Assembly: GCA_018398765.1 (NCBI GenBank)
Contig: JAHBMJ010001230.1
Coordinates: forward strand, 5,001 to 32,500
Reading direction: 5' to 3'
DNA length: 27,500 nt
From: Chromera velia
Taxonomy: Eukaryota > Sar > Chromeraceae
Shown: piece after piece, positions 1 through 10,237 of the stretch
How the letters are laid out: every line of letters starts with the position of its first letter
How positions within the stretch are numbered: position 1 is the stretch's first letter
Notes under the pieces: generated by a model
What the model was told of the DNA's origin: nothing
Database searches by the model: none
The model's input: the letters and a program-made list of their open reading frames with translations, nothing else
Program-made: the position numbers and the translations under genes

Positions 1-802
1 TTTTAAGATCTGTTCCTAGCACGTCCGCCTTACTTTTGTCATTCCATCCCTGTATACAACACTGCAACACCTAGTGTAGCACATCTGGTTACATTGCAAT
101 ACTTCTACCAACACTCGATCAGTCTTTTATGGTTCAGTCGTCCATGAGGATGAGTGCACTGCTGAATCCCCCCATCTCTCCCCCTTCACCAGAGTGGCCT
201 CGCCACCCTTCGTACGCCCTTAATTAGAATTTTAATATAATCAATAATTTAATTTATAATTAAACATTCTTTAATTTAATTAGATATTATTCAACTAAGC
301 CTATACTTAACCTAATAATAATAATAATTAAACCTAGTACTTAACAATTTTTTATGACTCCTGTTTAATAGTTTTTGGTTATAATTTGATATCAAACTAA
401 ATGTCAGACCCATTATTCAATGAATGATCATAACTTAAATTAACTCTGGTGATTATAGTTTATATGCAAGGTTGATTGGAAGTTGGAACGCCGAACGTCT
501 GCATGACGCTTGGGATGACTTGGCATTATAGAGTATGAGTCCTTACCATCATGCCGTAGCTGCTCCACCCATAAAAGACTTGTTTTATAAACAGAAAACA
601 AGATAACCTAAAAGACAACACAAGAAAAAAAAAGTTTCACCATTTTTTGTAGTCTTGAACTTAATGTACCGTTCAAGGTGGTTTCCGGTTGACGAAAGGA
701 CGGGTCACTGGTGAAAACAGACCCTGGCTAATTTGCTTCTCCCCAATGACCGGAGCACGGCCGTTGGGAAGGCACATGCAGGCTGATCGATCGATCGAAT
801 TG
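1..802. other. Spacer 3' of the PDI-like gene, no gene seen
   Basis: I see no gene. Positions 220-640 are strongly AT-rich with ATAATAATAATAATT-type runs. A perfect 7-bp stem (CTTGAAC / GTTCAAG) with a 10-nt loop at 654-677 lies about 130 bp past the stop codon of the PDI-like gene. It could mark its 3' end, but this is speculative. Confidence 0.5.
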
Positions 803-3734
803 CTACAACTCGATGGCAGAGGACCCCACGGCCTGTGCGTCTGCATCTGCCTTCTCCAAGTCAAATGGGACCCCGCAGTGTTTCTGCAGGACGTCCACGC
901 CGTGTGCCACGATGTCCTGCCTCCCATGGTTGATCTCCACAGGCTGGTGCTTCCCTCCGGAAGGGAACAGACGGACGTAGGGCACACGTTGAATGGAGAC
1001 CTCTGGGTGGTCGACGTCTGTCGATAACCAAGGGGGGGGGNGGGGGGGGGGGGGGCAGAGGGAGGGAGAAGGGACGTACAGACATCATGTGCACAGGTAC
1101 AGGGGCAAAAGGATGAGGAAGAAAGAAAGGGAGAGATCGATACACGTGGGCTAAAAAATGGAGGGTAGGCGAAAAAGTGCATCGCTGTGCGAGGGCACGA
1201 ATCCGATCAATCGAAAGACCGAAGGATCAACTGACTTACCACACGGAGAAGCTGGCTGACTCTTTGACCGACTAATTGACGGACCGTTTTTCGTCGCATC
1301 CATTTTGTAGAACTTCACCGTGTGCACATTGTGTAAGCGCTCTGCCAAGTCCGCGAATTTCTTCGAAAACTTTTGGCAGTGCCCGCACCTGCGTCCAAAA
1401 ACAACGAGAGCGAGAGAAAGAAAGAGTGAGAGAGAGAGAGAGAGCCACAAATGCAAGAAAATTGCACGCTGTATTTAATAAAGCAGGCAGACAAGAGGAT
1501 AAGCACACTGGCTGCAAAAAGGACTTCAATTGAAGAAAGGACGAACGCGTGCATGAAAAAATGGACGAGTCAACGATTGGACGACAGAAGAAAGCACGCG
1601 ACCCGAAGGCAACAGAAGGTACATCAACAAAAAGACTGATGCATGTATGAAGTCAGAAAAGAAGTCATTCTCCCTCCCCGCCTACCAGGGCGCATAAAAG
1701 AAGACGACGACATCATCCTCCGACTTCATCACCTTCTCTTCAAATTCACTTCCCACCAACGCGATCACCTTTCCTCCCCCGTGTGATGACCCTTCCAGTC
1801 CCCCCTCATCCTCCTCAAATGCCAATGGAGCCTCACTACGCAACCACGGTGACAGAGTGCCGCCCCAGTAGGAGCTCTCAAAGTCCCTCAGAGAGCTCTC
1901 AGTGATCAACGACTCCTCTGCCGGGTTCTCCAGCCACACGTGATGGTGGTCGCCTTCCGGTGCCTTTATAGAAAGGTCCTCTGCCTCTGCCTCTCCCGAC
2001 TCGGAGGGTGCAGAGGCACTCCCACTGTCGGTGCTGCTGTGGGGGTCGCCCTCTGCCCCCACATGTCCCCCATGATTTGGGTGGTGGGGGTCGTGAGGCA
2101 GCTCCCCTCCGTGGGACTGTTGGTAGGCGTGCGATGTCTGGACGTCGCCTGCATTGCAGCATCCATCCGAATATTCATGCAGAGAGGTTTGTAGAGAGAA
2201 ATCGACTTTTCTACTCCATGCTCATTTGCAGTGTGCTGTAGAAGGAGAGAATGAGTGCGGAACGTAGGCAGACCGACGACAATAAGAACCAATCTGCTAC
2301 TTCAATACAACAAGAAAGGGATGAAGAGAGGGGGGAAATGGTAGGAAAATTGGAAGGAACCATGCAGGAAGGAAAGCGAATGCAGAGGGCCATCAGAGAG
2401 ATGAGATGAGGACAAGAAAAGGGAAGGGAAGGGAAGGGAAGAGAAGGGGAGGGAGGGAGGTAGGGAAGAAGGGCGCGACTGAAGGACCCACCAGGTTCTT
2501 TGAAGTCCCTTGTGAGCAGGTACTTCCGAAACCCGTGGTCGGGTTCTACAATCACCTGCAAACACAGAAAAGAAGGGAAAAGCACCGGCACAGTCCACAG
2601 TAGGGAAATATCTTACACACAGAGAGAATAAGAGGGTGGGAGGGGGATTCGGGGAAAAGGCGAAAAGGAAAGAGAGTGGTAGAGAGAGCACGTGGATCAC
2701 GAGGAGAGATCACGAGAATTCGCACAGTCAAATCGACGACTGGGGGCTTACACACAGAGAGAATAAGAGGGTGGGAGGGGGATTCGGGGAAAAGGGGAAA
2801 AGGAAAGAGAGTGGTAGAGAGAGCACGTGGATCACGAGGAGAGATCACGAGAATTCGCACAGTCAAATCGACGACTGGGGGAAAGAGGGGGAACAAAGAA
2901 GGCGAGGAGGGACTGTCGGGATCCTCTTTTACTTCGTTGCCTCCTTCCATGCTGTGTACCCCCTCCCTTTTTTCGCCACTGTCCACTAACACACTCCCCA
3001 ACCCGCGTGCCTCTTGTCTTCTCATTTCGCCCACTTTCTCCTGCGCCCCTCTCTCCTTCCCTCTGTCAGCTGATACGACTGACCACATAGGGCAGATGGC
3101 GGTCTGGTTCGTCTCCGAGGAAGAAATGGAAGGGCCCCATGTTGTCCTTTGTGACATGAATGTGCAGAATCGGTTTGTCTGCAAATGTGTCGGCCGTTTT
3201 CCTTAGTGCCTCGATGGCCTCATGGGTCTCTGAGGAGTGGTTGTCCTCATGGAAAAGGAGCATCATGCGCTTCGCCCAGTGGGCCTTGATGACGGCCTCC
3301 GTATCTTTCTTCCATTCGAAGAATTTCACCTCGGGAGGATGGACCTTGGTGTCCCTTCCGCTCCCGTGGTGCGAATTGTGGTGGTGACCGTGGGACTCTC
3401 CTCCTCCTGATGAATGGTGTCGTTCTCTTCTTCTTGAATGTCCCGAAAAGAAAAAGAAGAGAGAGCCTACCAGAAGAAGAGAGATGAACACGACTGCCGC
3501 GATCTGCTGGACCTTTTTGATCGACAAGGGAACGCCAAACATTTCCTCTGAAGTGTTCCGTACCTTGTCGGCAAAGGCTAAACTTCCCTTCGGAGCTGAA
3601 GCGCCGAATCGTGATGATTGTGCCTGCGTGTGGGAGCCAGGACTGCTCTCATCGTCCCTCACTGCAGGAGATTCACAGTCGAAATGATCGGGCTTGACAG
3701 GAGAGAGATGGCGTCGAGTGGACGGGGTGGTCAT
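803..3734 (-). CDS. Membrane-anchored protein disulfide isomerase-like protein (5 exons)
   Basis: Predicted thiol-disulfide oxidoreductase/isomerase of the secretory pathway. Exons on the minus strand: 3734-3084, 2555-2492, 2148-1686, 1388-1285, 1017-803. All junctions are GT-AG, phases agree, and the joined CDS is 1,497 bp (498 residues). Seen: a polar N-terminus, a hydrophobic segment at residues about 75-97, then an Arg/His-rich stretch; a thioredoxin-like b'-type domain (about 115-238, ending in a PYVVIVEP strand); a His/Asp/Ser-rich linker; and a C-terminal catalytic thioredoxin domain with FFYAPWCGHC near residue 392 and a cis-Pro strand RVPYVRLFP. The linker part GTLSPWLRSEAP resembles the helix before the a' domain of classical PDIs. 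The last residues are AIEL, only weakly like a KDEL-type signal. There is no N-terminal catalytic a domain, so the order is b'-a' rather than a-b-b'-a'. The start ATG has A at -3. Family assignment is firm; exact topology is inference. Confidence 0.85.
1032..1055. repeat. Poly-G run with one undetermined base
   Basis: A run of G with an N at 1041 lies in the last intron of the PDI-like gene. Read on the gene's strand it is a poly-C tract just before the acceptor at 1018, so it probably acts as the polypyrimidine tract. Its true length is uncertain because the base caller failed here. Confidence 0.9.
2612..2881. repeat. 135-bp tandem duplication in intron 1 of the PDI-like gene
   Basis: Two adjacent copies, 2612-2746 and 2747-2881, agree at all but about one base (AAGGCG versus AAGGGG near 2660 and 2795). 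The sequence is purine-rich on the + strand. The near-identity indicates a recent duplication, or an assembly artefact. Confidence 0.9.
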
Positions 3735-4521
3735 GTTTGGGTGTTACGCCTGGCAACGCAAGATGGACAGAAAGGGAACTGGGACGAACGACTCTACTTG
3801 ACCCTGTCAAGTCGCTCTACGTGGTGATTTCGACAGACTTTGAGAGGCTCTCTACCCGTCTACGCGCGTACAGGTTCCTGTGGATCGACCGACCAAACTC
3901 GCGATCTTGAAAATGCTGAATGATCCCAACTGCCCAGCCTGGGATTCGAAGTCCACAGCCGCCCGCTCTTCTGTTGAGCACACAGCTAGAACCAGTGAAC
4001 CACGTATGGGGAAGTCAAAGAAGGAAGACAATTAAGGGAGGAATTCGGAAAAGCATGCACGCGATCTGATCGATCGGCAGTGACCTTGAATGGGCCCGCG
4101 GCAGCAAAGACGATCCAAGAGTGCCGGGGTCATGGATTGGGTCCAAATGCTTTTTGCGGGGCCCAGGCGTGCCTTAGCATGCATGCACTTTATTAATAAT
4201 TCTGAGCCAAGTCCGAGCTTTCACCATATGGCACCATGATGCACCATGTGACGTGACACCGTCTCTGAAGGATCGAAAGCTTGCTTGAGACAAACGTTCT
4301 TCCGAATCGATGCTGCCCCAGCTGGGCAGCCTGCAGCTCAGCGGCAGCTTTATCTCTTCGGAACGTTGTCAGCTCGTCTCGGCAGAAGCCCTTGGTACTG
4401 GCTGTTAACAGTGTTGCACCACAAAATTCGTTCGTGCAACCAAAAAAGAAACCTGTCCTACGTAGATCTTCTTGAAAGTCGGGGTATTGTTTAGTCTTCG
4501 AAGCGGAATTTCTGTTGAAAC
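3735..4521. promoter_or_regulatory. Divergent intergenic region between the PDI-like and YTH genes
   Basis: The PDI-like gene (minus, start 3734) and the YTH gene (plus, start 4522) are head to head, 787 bp apart, so both promoters should lie here. Visible elements are a tRNA-like sequence, an AGCATGCATGCAC motif near 4178-4190 followed by TTTATTAATAATTC, and a TGACGTGACA motif near 4250. No element is proven. Short open frames at 4281-4494 have no protein-like character. Confidence 0.45.
3931..4010 (-). pseudogene. tRNA-like sequence (tRNA pseudogene or tRNA-derived SINE head)
   Basis: On the minus strand there is a box-A-like TGGTTCACTGG (3992-4002) and a box-B-like GACTTCGAATCCC (3941-3953, one base off the usual GGTTCGAATCC). 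Between them a GCTC/GAGC stem closes a 7-nt loop AACAGAA (3965-3979) at the anticodon position. That would read CAG, but the universal U33 is replaced by A. Only about four acceptor-stem pairs (CCCA/TGGG) form. It looks like a decayed tRNA, possibly Leu-type with a long variable arm, or a SINE head. A functional tRNA is unlikely. Confidence 0.5.
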
Positions 4522-7045
4522 ATGAACGGCGGAGCTGTAACGCCAGAGGAGAGGGAAATGCTCCGTGAGTTCTTCTGCTCTTTCTGATCCTGCATCCCGT
4601 CTTGACTCATACATACACCTTTCCGTCTCCTCCCTTTTCTGTTGCTTGCAAGTGTGCAGTTCACGACCCTCGAGTCCTGTACTTCCTCGTAAAAAGGTCA
4701 GCAAGACTTCTTCATTGCACCCCTCGTTGTATTCAAGAGCAGTTTTTTGTCCCCATCCTTGTTCCGCCCTCCTACCTCAGTTGATAGAGTGCGAGGCTCT
4801 TAGCTTCGTCGTCGTGGATTCACTCAAGCCCAACGGAGACCCTTTTTCTCAAAGGTCTTCCACATGTTATGTGCTGCGTGGCTTTGTACAGTCCCTTTGT
4901 CTGACTCTCACCTCCCTCCCATTGTTCCGTGTCCCTGTGTACATGTGCCTACAGCGTGACGCAAGAAAACGTCGACCTCTCACAGGAACACGGGTGCTGG
5001 GCTACCGTCAGAGCCAACGAAGAGAAATTTGCGCGCGCGTTCAAGGTGGGCCTCCTCATTTGTTCTTTCTGTTGTCTCATTTCTGTCGAAAGTTTTGAGC
5101 ATCTCTTCTCAGGCAGGGCTTCTCTGAGCTGGTGGAACAGATCAGCCAGGGAAGGATTGTATGAATGCTTGCATGCATGTGACTCCGGGCAGACAGCGCT
5201 CAGAATGTTGAACGCTTCAATTTGACAAGCATGCTTCTCCTTTGTGTATGTACTTATCCATTCGTGTGAAGGAAACTGCACGCATGCAGGAAGGGAAAAT
5301 CGTGGTCCTGATCTTCTCAGTGAACAGCAGCAGCAGGTTCAGCGGCTATGGAGTGATGACTTCCCTGTGAGTCAGTCCTGCCGTCTCTCCTCTGTGCTTC
5401 CGCGTGAATCTGCACGCACTTTGTGCTGCGTCTACGTAGTGGCCTTTTCATGAATCTATCTTTGTATTTGTGTTTGCGTGCGTCAAGGGTTCTCTCTGCT
5501 GCGCGGCTCCGTTGATCGATATGTGTTCTTTCTAAAAATGCCCATGTCAGCATTTTTCCTTGTCTCTGTGTCAAAATCTATGAGCCCTTGTTTTTTCGTT
5601 TTTGGCATTCAATCACTCACTCACCCTTCACGGCCTCTGCCCCCCAGCCTCGGTCCATTCCTGCTGCCTTATGCTTTCACACGCCGTGTCCATTCTCGGT
5701 TTGCGTTTGTATTTTTTCGTCTGTTTGTTTGTCTATGCTCGAGTCGCCTGACATCGAAGTCATGTCTCTCCCCCTCTCCCTGAATCCCCCTTACCTGAGC
5801 CCAACACCAAATCACTGACGCGCGCGCACGCATGCAGGCCCGGGGAGGGCCCCAGAGGAATCTTCCGTCTGCCGAACGGGAAATTCTTTCCGGGCCTGAC
5901 CTTCACTGTTCGGTGGATCAGCAGGTCCGTCTGTCTGTCTGTCTGTCTGTCTCTCCCTCCCTCCCTCCCTCCCTCTCTCTCTCTCTCTTCTCTCTTTTTG
6001 GTCCTCTCTAAGCGAGATCTCCGCAGGGTTGGTGTGATTATGACTTGTCTTGGGGGTACTATGCATGGCATTTTGAACGCTCCTCTAAGCCTAGGCAGCA
6101 TGAACGAAGTATGCATGCATGGACTGTCCGTCGCCATTGGGTTACGATGGCTGCCGGGTTTAGTCGCATCATCAGCATCATCAACATCATTATGCATGAC
6201 TCTCTTTTTCAGCTTCTTTCTTTGTTGTGGAGGCTCGTTTTCTCTTCCGTGTGTTCCCTTTCTCTTCTGACTTTTTCTTTCCTCTCCTTATCCCTCTGTC
6301 GTTCTGTCTATTTCCCCCTCTCCTTACTGTTTTGTTGTTCTGTCTGTTTGTTTATTCTCCTTGCTCCTTTTCTTCTGTCTTCTTCTTCTTTTTTCCGTCT
6401 TCTTCTTTTTTTCTTCTCCTGTTGATTGATTTGTTTCTTTCCCTTCTGCTTTCTCCATGTGTTTCTTTCTTCTGATGTTTTCTTCTGTCTTTTTATTTGT
6501 TCCTTCTCCTTGCTCTTTTTAAAAAACGTCTGCTTTTGCTTCTTCTTTCGTCTCTTTGGTTGTCTCCTCCTCTCTTGATTCCTTCCTCCTCTCTGGCCTG
6601 CCTGCCTGCCTGTCTTCTGTGGATCATCAATCCCGCAAAGTGCAAGCCCCATTTTTGTGAAAAAGAAAAACAGGACAGCAATGAGTTCCTTCAGCCCGCT
6701 GTACTTTTTTGGCGCAACAAGAAAAGAGAAGTTTTTTTGGTGGCTTAATCGCCCCCCAGGTACTCTTCATGAGCATCGCAAAAAGAGGACTGAAACTGAT
6801 CACCCGTCAAGGTAATGAAGGACATGCGTGCAGACACGAATTGAACTTCCAGGAAGTTGCCCACATTCGCAATCCCTTGAACGAGAATCAGCCGGTCCGT
6901 TTGCTTCTTTTCTCGTTCGTTCGTTTATTTGTTGGTTGGTCGGCAAGGATTGATTGGTTGGGGCAAACCAAAACGCTCTCTCTGTTTGTGCGTAGGGAGC
7001 GGGGCTGGGGGGGAGGCGTGTTGTGAGTGAGTGAGTGAGTGAATG

Positions 7046-7130
<85 letters not shown>

Positions 7131-8559
7131 TTCTGTGTGCGTCCGTGTGTGCGTGCGTGCGTGCGTGTGAGAGCGAGAGCGAGAGCGAGAGCGAGAGCGA
7201 GAGCGAGAGCGACAGCGAGAGCGAGAGAGAGAGAGAGAGAGAGAGAGAAATAGACAGAAAGGGAGATAGTGTGTGTGCGTGTGTGCATGTGCGTGTGTGT
7301 CCGTGTCAGAATGACTCTCTTTGTTTGCAAGCACCCGGAAGGAAAGAAAGTCCTTCCGTCTAGGTGTGGGATGGGATTGCACATCCTTATTTCATTTTTT
7401 GAATGAAATTTGACCCCATGGGTGCACTCGGATTCTCTACGTACGCATTGATTCTCTCTTCTGTCAGGTAAAGCTCGGCAGAGACGGACAGCCCGTTGCC
7501 CCCGAGAGTGCGCGTGCGGTTCTGGACAGAATGAACAGATTCGACCTCGGCATGCCCCCTCCCAACGACTTTGACCTGCCGCCACAGCCACATCGGGATT
7601 CTGACATGGGTGTGGGGGGAGAGGGGGCCGCTGCAGCTGCAGGTGGTGGAGCCGCCTCGTCAAGGTCGGTCAGCTTCAGGAGGCGGGGGGGGTTGAATGA
7701 AAGAAGAAAAGAAGCGAGAAGAAGAAGGGTCTTCCTTCTGGATGCTCTAAAGATTCCAGTGCATGCATGGTCTCTCTTTTCTCTTTCTCTCTCTTTGTCC
7801 GAGCTCTCTTTTTCCGCTGGCGGCTCCGTTCTCTTTTTTCTTTGGTCGTTTTACTGCAGACCGCCTCTTTTTCTTCTGAGTGAGTGAGTGGGTGAGTGGG
7901 CGTGTGCGGGTTTGGTTCATTTGTTTGCAGGCGTCTCTCTCCAGCTCCTCCTACCCTGGCCCCTCACGATGGATCGGGACCTTCTTTTCCTCCCCCTTCT
8001 CCCGGTAAGAGAAAGAGCGAGAGAAAAAGAGAGAAAGAGAGAGGGAGATAGAGCGTCATTTTTTTTTTTTTTCGGGAAAGGGGATCTACAGAGGCGGTAC
8101 ACAGCCTGCATGGGTGTCTCATGGTTACGGGCAGAATCAATGAATTCCTCTATCTGAATTGGTTTGTGAGGCGCAGGGATGCAGGCAGGCAGGTGCACGA
8201 CTGTTGTTTCTTCGCTGTTTCAGTCATGCTACAGTTGTGCTTGCTCCTGTTGTTGAATCTATAAAGAGACTGATGGATTTGATTGTCGAACTCCGCTTGG
8301 CTTGGTCTTCTTTTTTGATTGTGTCATTTTCCTCATTTGTGTTGCTTCGCAAACAGGTCCAGTCCCCCCCACATCACGAGTCCCCTTCGACATCACCAAA
8401 ATGAACTATGAAGACTATCTCAAGGCTCATGAAGAGTACTATCAAGGAGTGTCAAGCATACCTGCGCGAGTACCCCCAAACCTCACTAAGGCGCCATCAT
8501 TGCAGGACGCTGGACATGACGTCGCAGCACTGGCACTAGCTGCTCTGAGCAAATCGTAG
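4522..8559 (+). CDS. YTH-domain protein, predicted m6A RNA reader (10 exons)
   Basis: Predicted to bind N6-methyladenosine in RNA. Exons: 4522-4564, 4660-4696, 4955-5045, 5117-5158, 5290-5366, 5838-5924, 6834-6894, 7468-7664, 7931-8004, 8357-8559. All junctions are GT-AG, phases agree, and the CDS is 912 bp (303 residues). The YTH domain fills residues about 15-160. It begins with VLYFLVKS, has the first aromatic-cage Trp at W42 (GCWAT) and the core strand VVLIFSVN (76-83). It continues with FTVRWISRHELNF and AHIRNPLNENQPVKLGRDGQ, a block very like human YTHDC1 (NPWNEHKPVKIGRDGQ). The second cage position, in an F-x-LP-x-G block, appears to be F106 where YTHDC1 has Trp. The N-terminus is only about 14 residues, with no zinc fingers of the plant CPSF30-YTH type. 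The tail is Pro/Gly-rich, then acidic and Tyr-rich (NYEDYLKAHEEYY). The start ATG has A at -3. Confidence 0.87.
5929..5990. repeat. TCTG / CCCT / CT microsatellites at the start of a YTH intron
   Basis: Tandem TCTG (about 5929-5951), CCCT (about 5953-5976) and CT repeats begin four bases after the exon end at 5924. The donor GTCCGT runs straight into the TCTG array. Confidence 0.85.
7020..7290. repeat. Compound microsatellite in a YTH intron
   Basis: Successive blocks of GTGA, GA (about 7050-7084), GT (about 7087-7127), GCGT, the hexamer GAGAGC (about 7168-7225), GA and GT. It lies in the 573-bp intron 6895-7467. The long open frames seen through it on both strands are repeat artefacts. Confidence 0.9.
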
Positions 8560-8933
8560 CAAGGCGTTCAATGTCAACTTAATTGAAGTTCCATGTATTG
8601 GTCCAATTAAATGGCAGCGAAAAAGGTGTGAATGCTAGGTAGCTCAGGCCAGGCAGCGAAGATAAACTTAGTGAACTGTCATTGAATTAATTCAAATTTG
8701 ACTCAATTGGGCCAACTAGTTTAGACTTTGGACCTCATACAATTCAAATCCTTCTTAATTCATAATCCAATTCAAAACACGAACATAAACTAATATAAAC
8801 CCCTATACTTAATTTTAAGTATAAATTAAAACGCATCATGGTAATGCATGAAAACAATATATCTGGAAACTTAATTTTAAGTTATAATATTTTAAGAATT
8901 AACTCTTTTTTTTTGTTTTCCTCCCTCTTCCCC

Positions 8934-8970
<37 letters not shown>

Positions 8971-9008
8971 CTCTCTCTCTCTCTTTCTCTTTCTCTTTCT
9001 CTTTCTCT

Positions 9009-9094
<86 letters not shown>

Positions 9095-9805
9095 TTCTCT
9101 CTCTCTCTCTCTCTTCCCCTCTCTCTCTCTCTCTGTTTCTTTCTCCCCCGTTCTTTCTATGATTTCCGCCTTCTCCTCTTTCACTTTCTCTCTTTATATT
9201 TGTTAATATTTTTTTCTTTTTGTTTTGCTTGGAAATTAAATTCGTTCCCAGTATCAGAGAAGTCTTAAAGCATTGCCGACTATTACCAGCAGGATCCGAT
9301 CGATCAGACTTCGTGGTGGGAATAGGTGGGGGGAAAAAAATGTCTGTCGAGCAGGCTCGTTCGAGTTACTTCGAGTCAGACTGAAACGTATACGTACGTG
9401 CTCGCGGATCATCTAACTCGAGCATGTTGCGAGCCATGTCCGAGCCTGGGACCCAAGCACCCGCATGCACCCAGGACGACCGGCGGCACCGGCCATCGAC
9501 CGTGCATGTCACCGCGTCGATCTCTGTGAACGCAATATCAATGCATGTCAGATTTGTTGACACACGAATTGCGTGAAGCTTCCCTCCTGTGCAAAATTAA
9601 TGGAGGGCTCTCTCAGGCTAGGACAGCAGCAGAACCCCCGAATGGAGTCCTCTTCCAGTTCGTCTCGCACCGCGTTTCGTGCCGTCTCCGTCTACATCTA
9701 CATGCATCGACACACGCAATCCTCGTGGTCGATCTCCCCCTTGCCATCTTAGGTGACTCCGTACACGTGATCCATGGGACAGCAGTGACGCACGCGTAAG
9801 AGGCA
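8560..9805. other. Spacer between the YTH gene and the long unknown gene
   Basis: Positions 8560-8930 and 9190-9250 are AT-rich, with small inverted repeats such as AACTTAATTTTAAGTT at 8868-8883 and ATACTTA/TAAGTAT near 8807-8823. A long CT tract lies between them. Positions 9290-9805 are GC-richer and may hold the promoter and 5' UTR of the next gene. A 50-codon upstream open frame at 9600-9752 is present. No clear gene is seen. Confidence 0.5.
8936..9134. repeat. CT-rich microsatellite, about 200 bp
   Basis: Almost pure CT dinucleotide with interspersed CTTT blocks, in the spacer after the YTH gene. Such polypurine/polypyrimidine tracts can form triplex DNA and are also hard to assemble, so the length may be wrong. 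Confidence 0.95.
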
Positions 9806-10198
9806 ATGAAGAGATCCATAACTGATGCCGTGATCGAGAGCGGTCTCCGGAGCCAGACCGCTGATGCGACTGTTCGCGTGGCAGTCAACTTTATTCGAAA
9901 AGTTCGGGAATTCGCCATCGAAGTCTGCGGGTGTAAGCGGCCGCACTTGCGCTCGGAGGTGCGTTTCCACAGAGAGAGAGGGAGGGGAGGGAGGGGGGAG
10001 GGAGGGAGGGAGAGATGCACCGTGAAGGGAGAGGCCGTTTCGTCTCCTAGTCTCTCGCATGCCCGTCTCCTCTTGTCCATGCGCCGTTCGTCCTTGCCTT
10101 CGAGGGTGCGTGAGTCTCTCTCTCGCTCTCGCTCTCGCTCTCGCTCTCGCTCTCGCTCTCGCTCTCGCTCTCGCTCTCTCTCTCTCTCTCTCTCTCTG

Positions 10199-10237
<39 letters not shown>

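Noticed and set aside
3931-4010. Functional tRNA-Leu(CAG)
   Set aside because: U33 is missing, box B has a mismatch and the acceptor stem pairs over only about four positions, so I treat it as a relic or SINE head.
4780-4860. Open segment LIECEALSFVVVDSLKPNGDP as a YTH exon
   Set aside because: Direct joining of 4696 to 4955 gives the uninterrupted conserved FLVKS-VTQENV sequence expected for a YTH domain, so this segment lies in the intron.
6800-7663. Long open frames on the minus strand through 7020-7290 (His-Thr and Leu-Ser repeats)
   Set aside because: They are translations of GA/GT/GAGAGC microsatellites inside an intron of the YTH gene, with no protein-like flanks.
8838-9206. Ser-Leu repeat and Arg-Glu repeat open frames over the CT tract
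   Set aside because: Simple-repeat translations; both strands are open only because CT/GA repeats lack stops.
9600-9752. 50-codon open frame upstream of the long gene
   Set aside because: It is Ser-rich and starts with ATG, but has no homology cue. It could be an upstream ORF in the leader; not strong enough to annotate.
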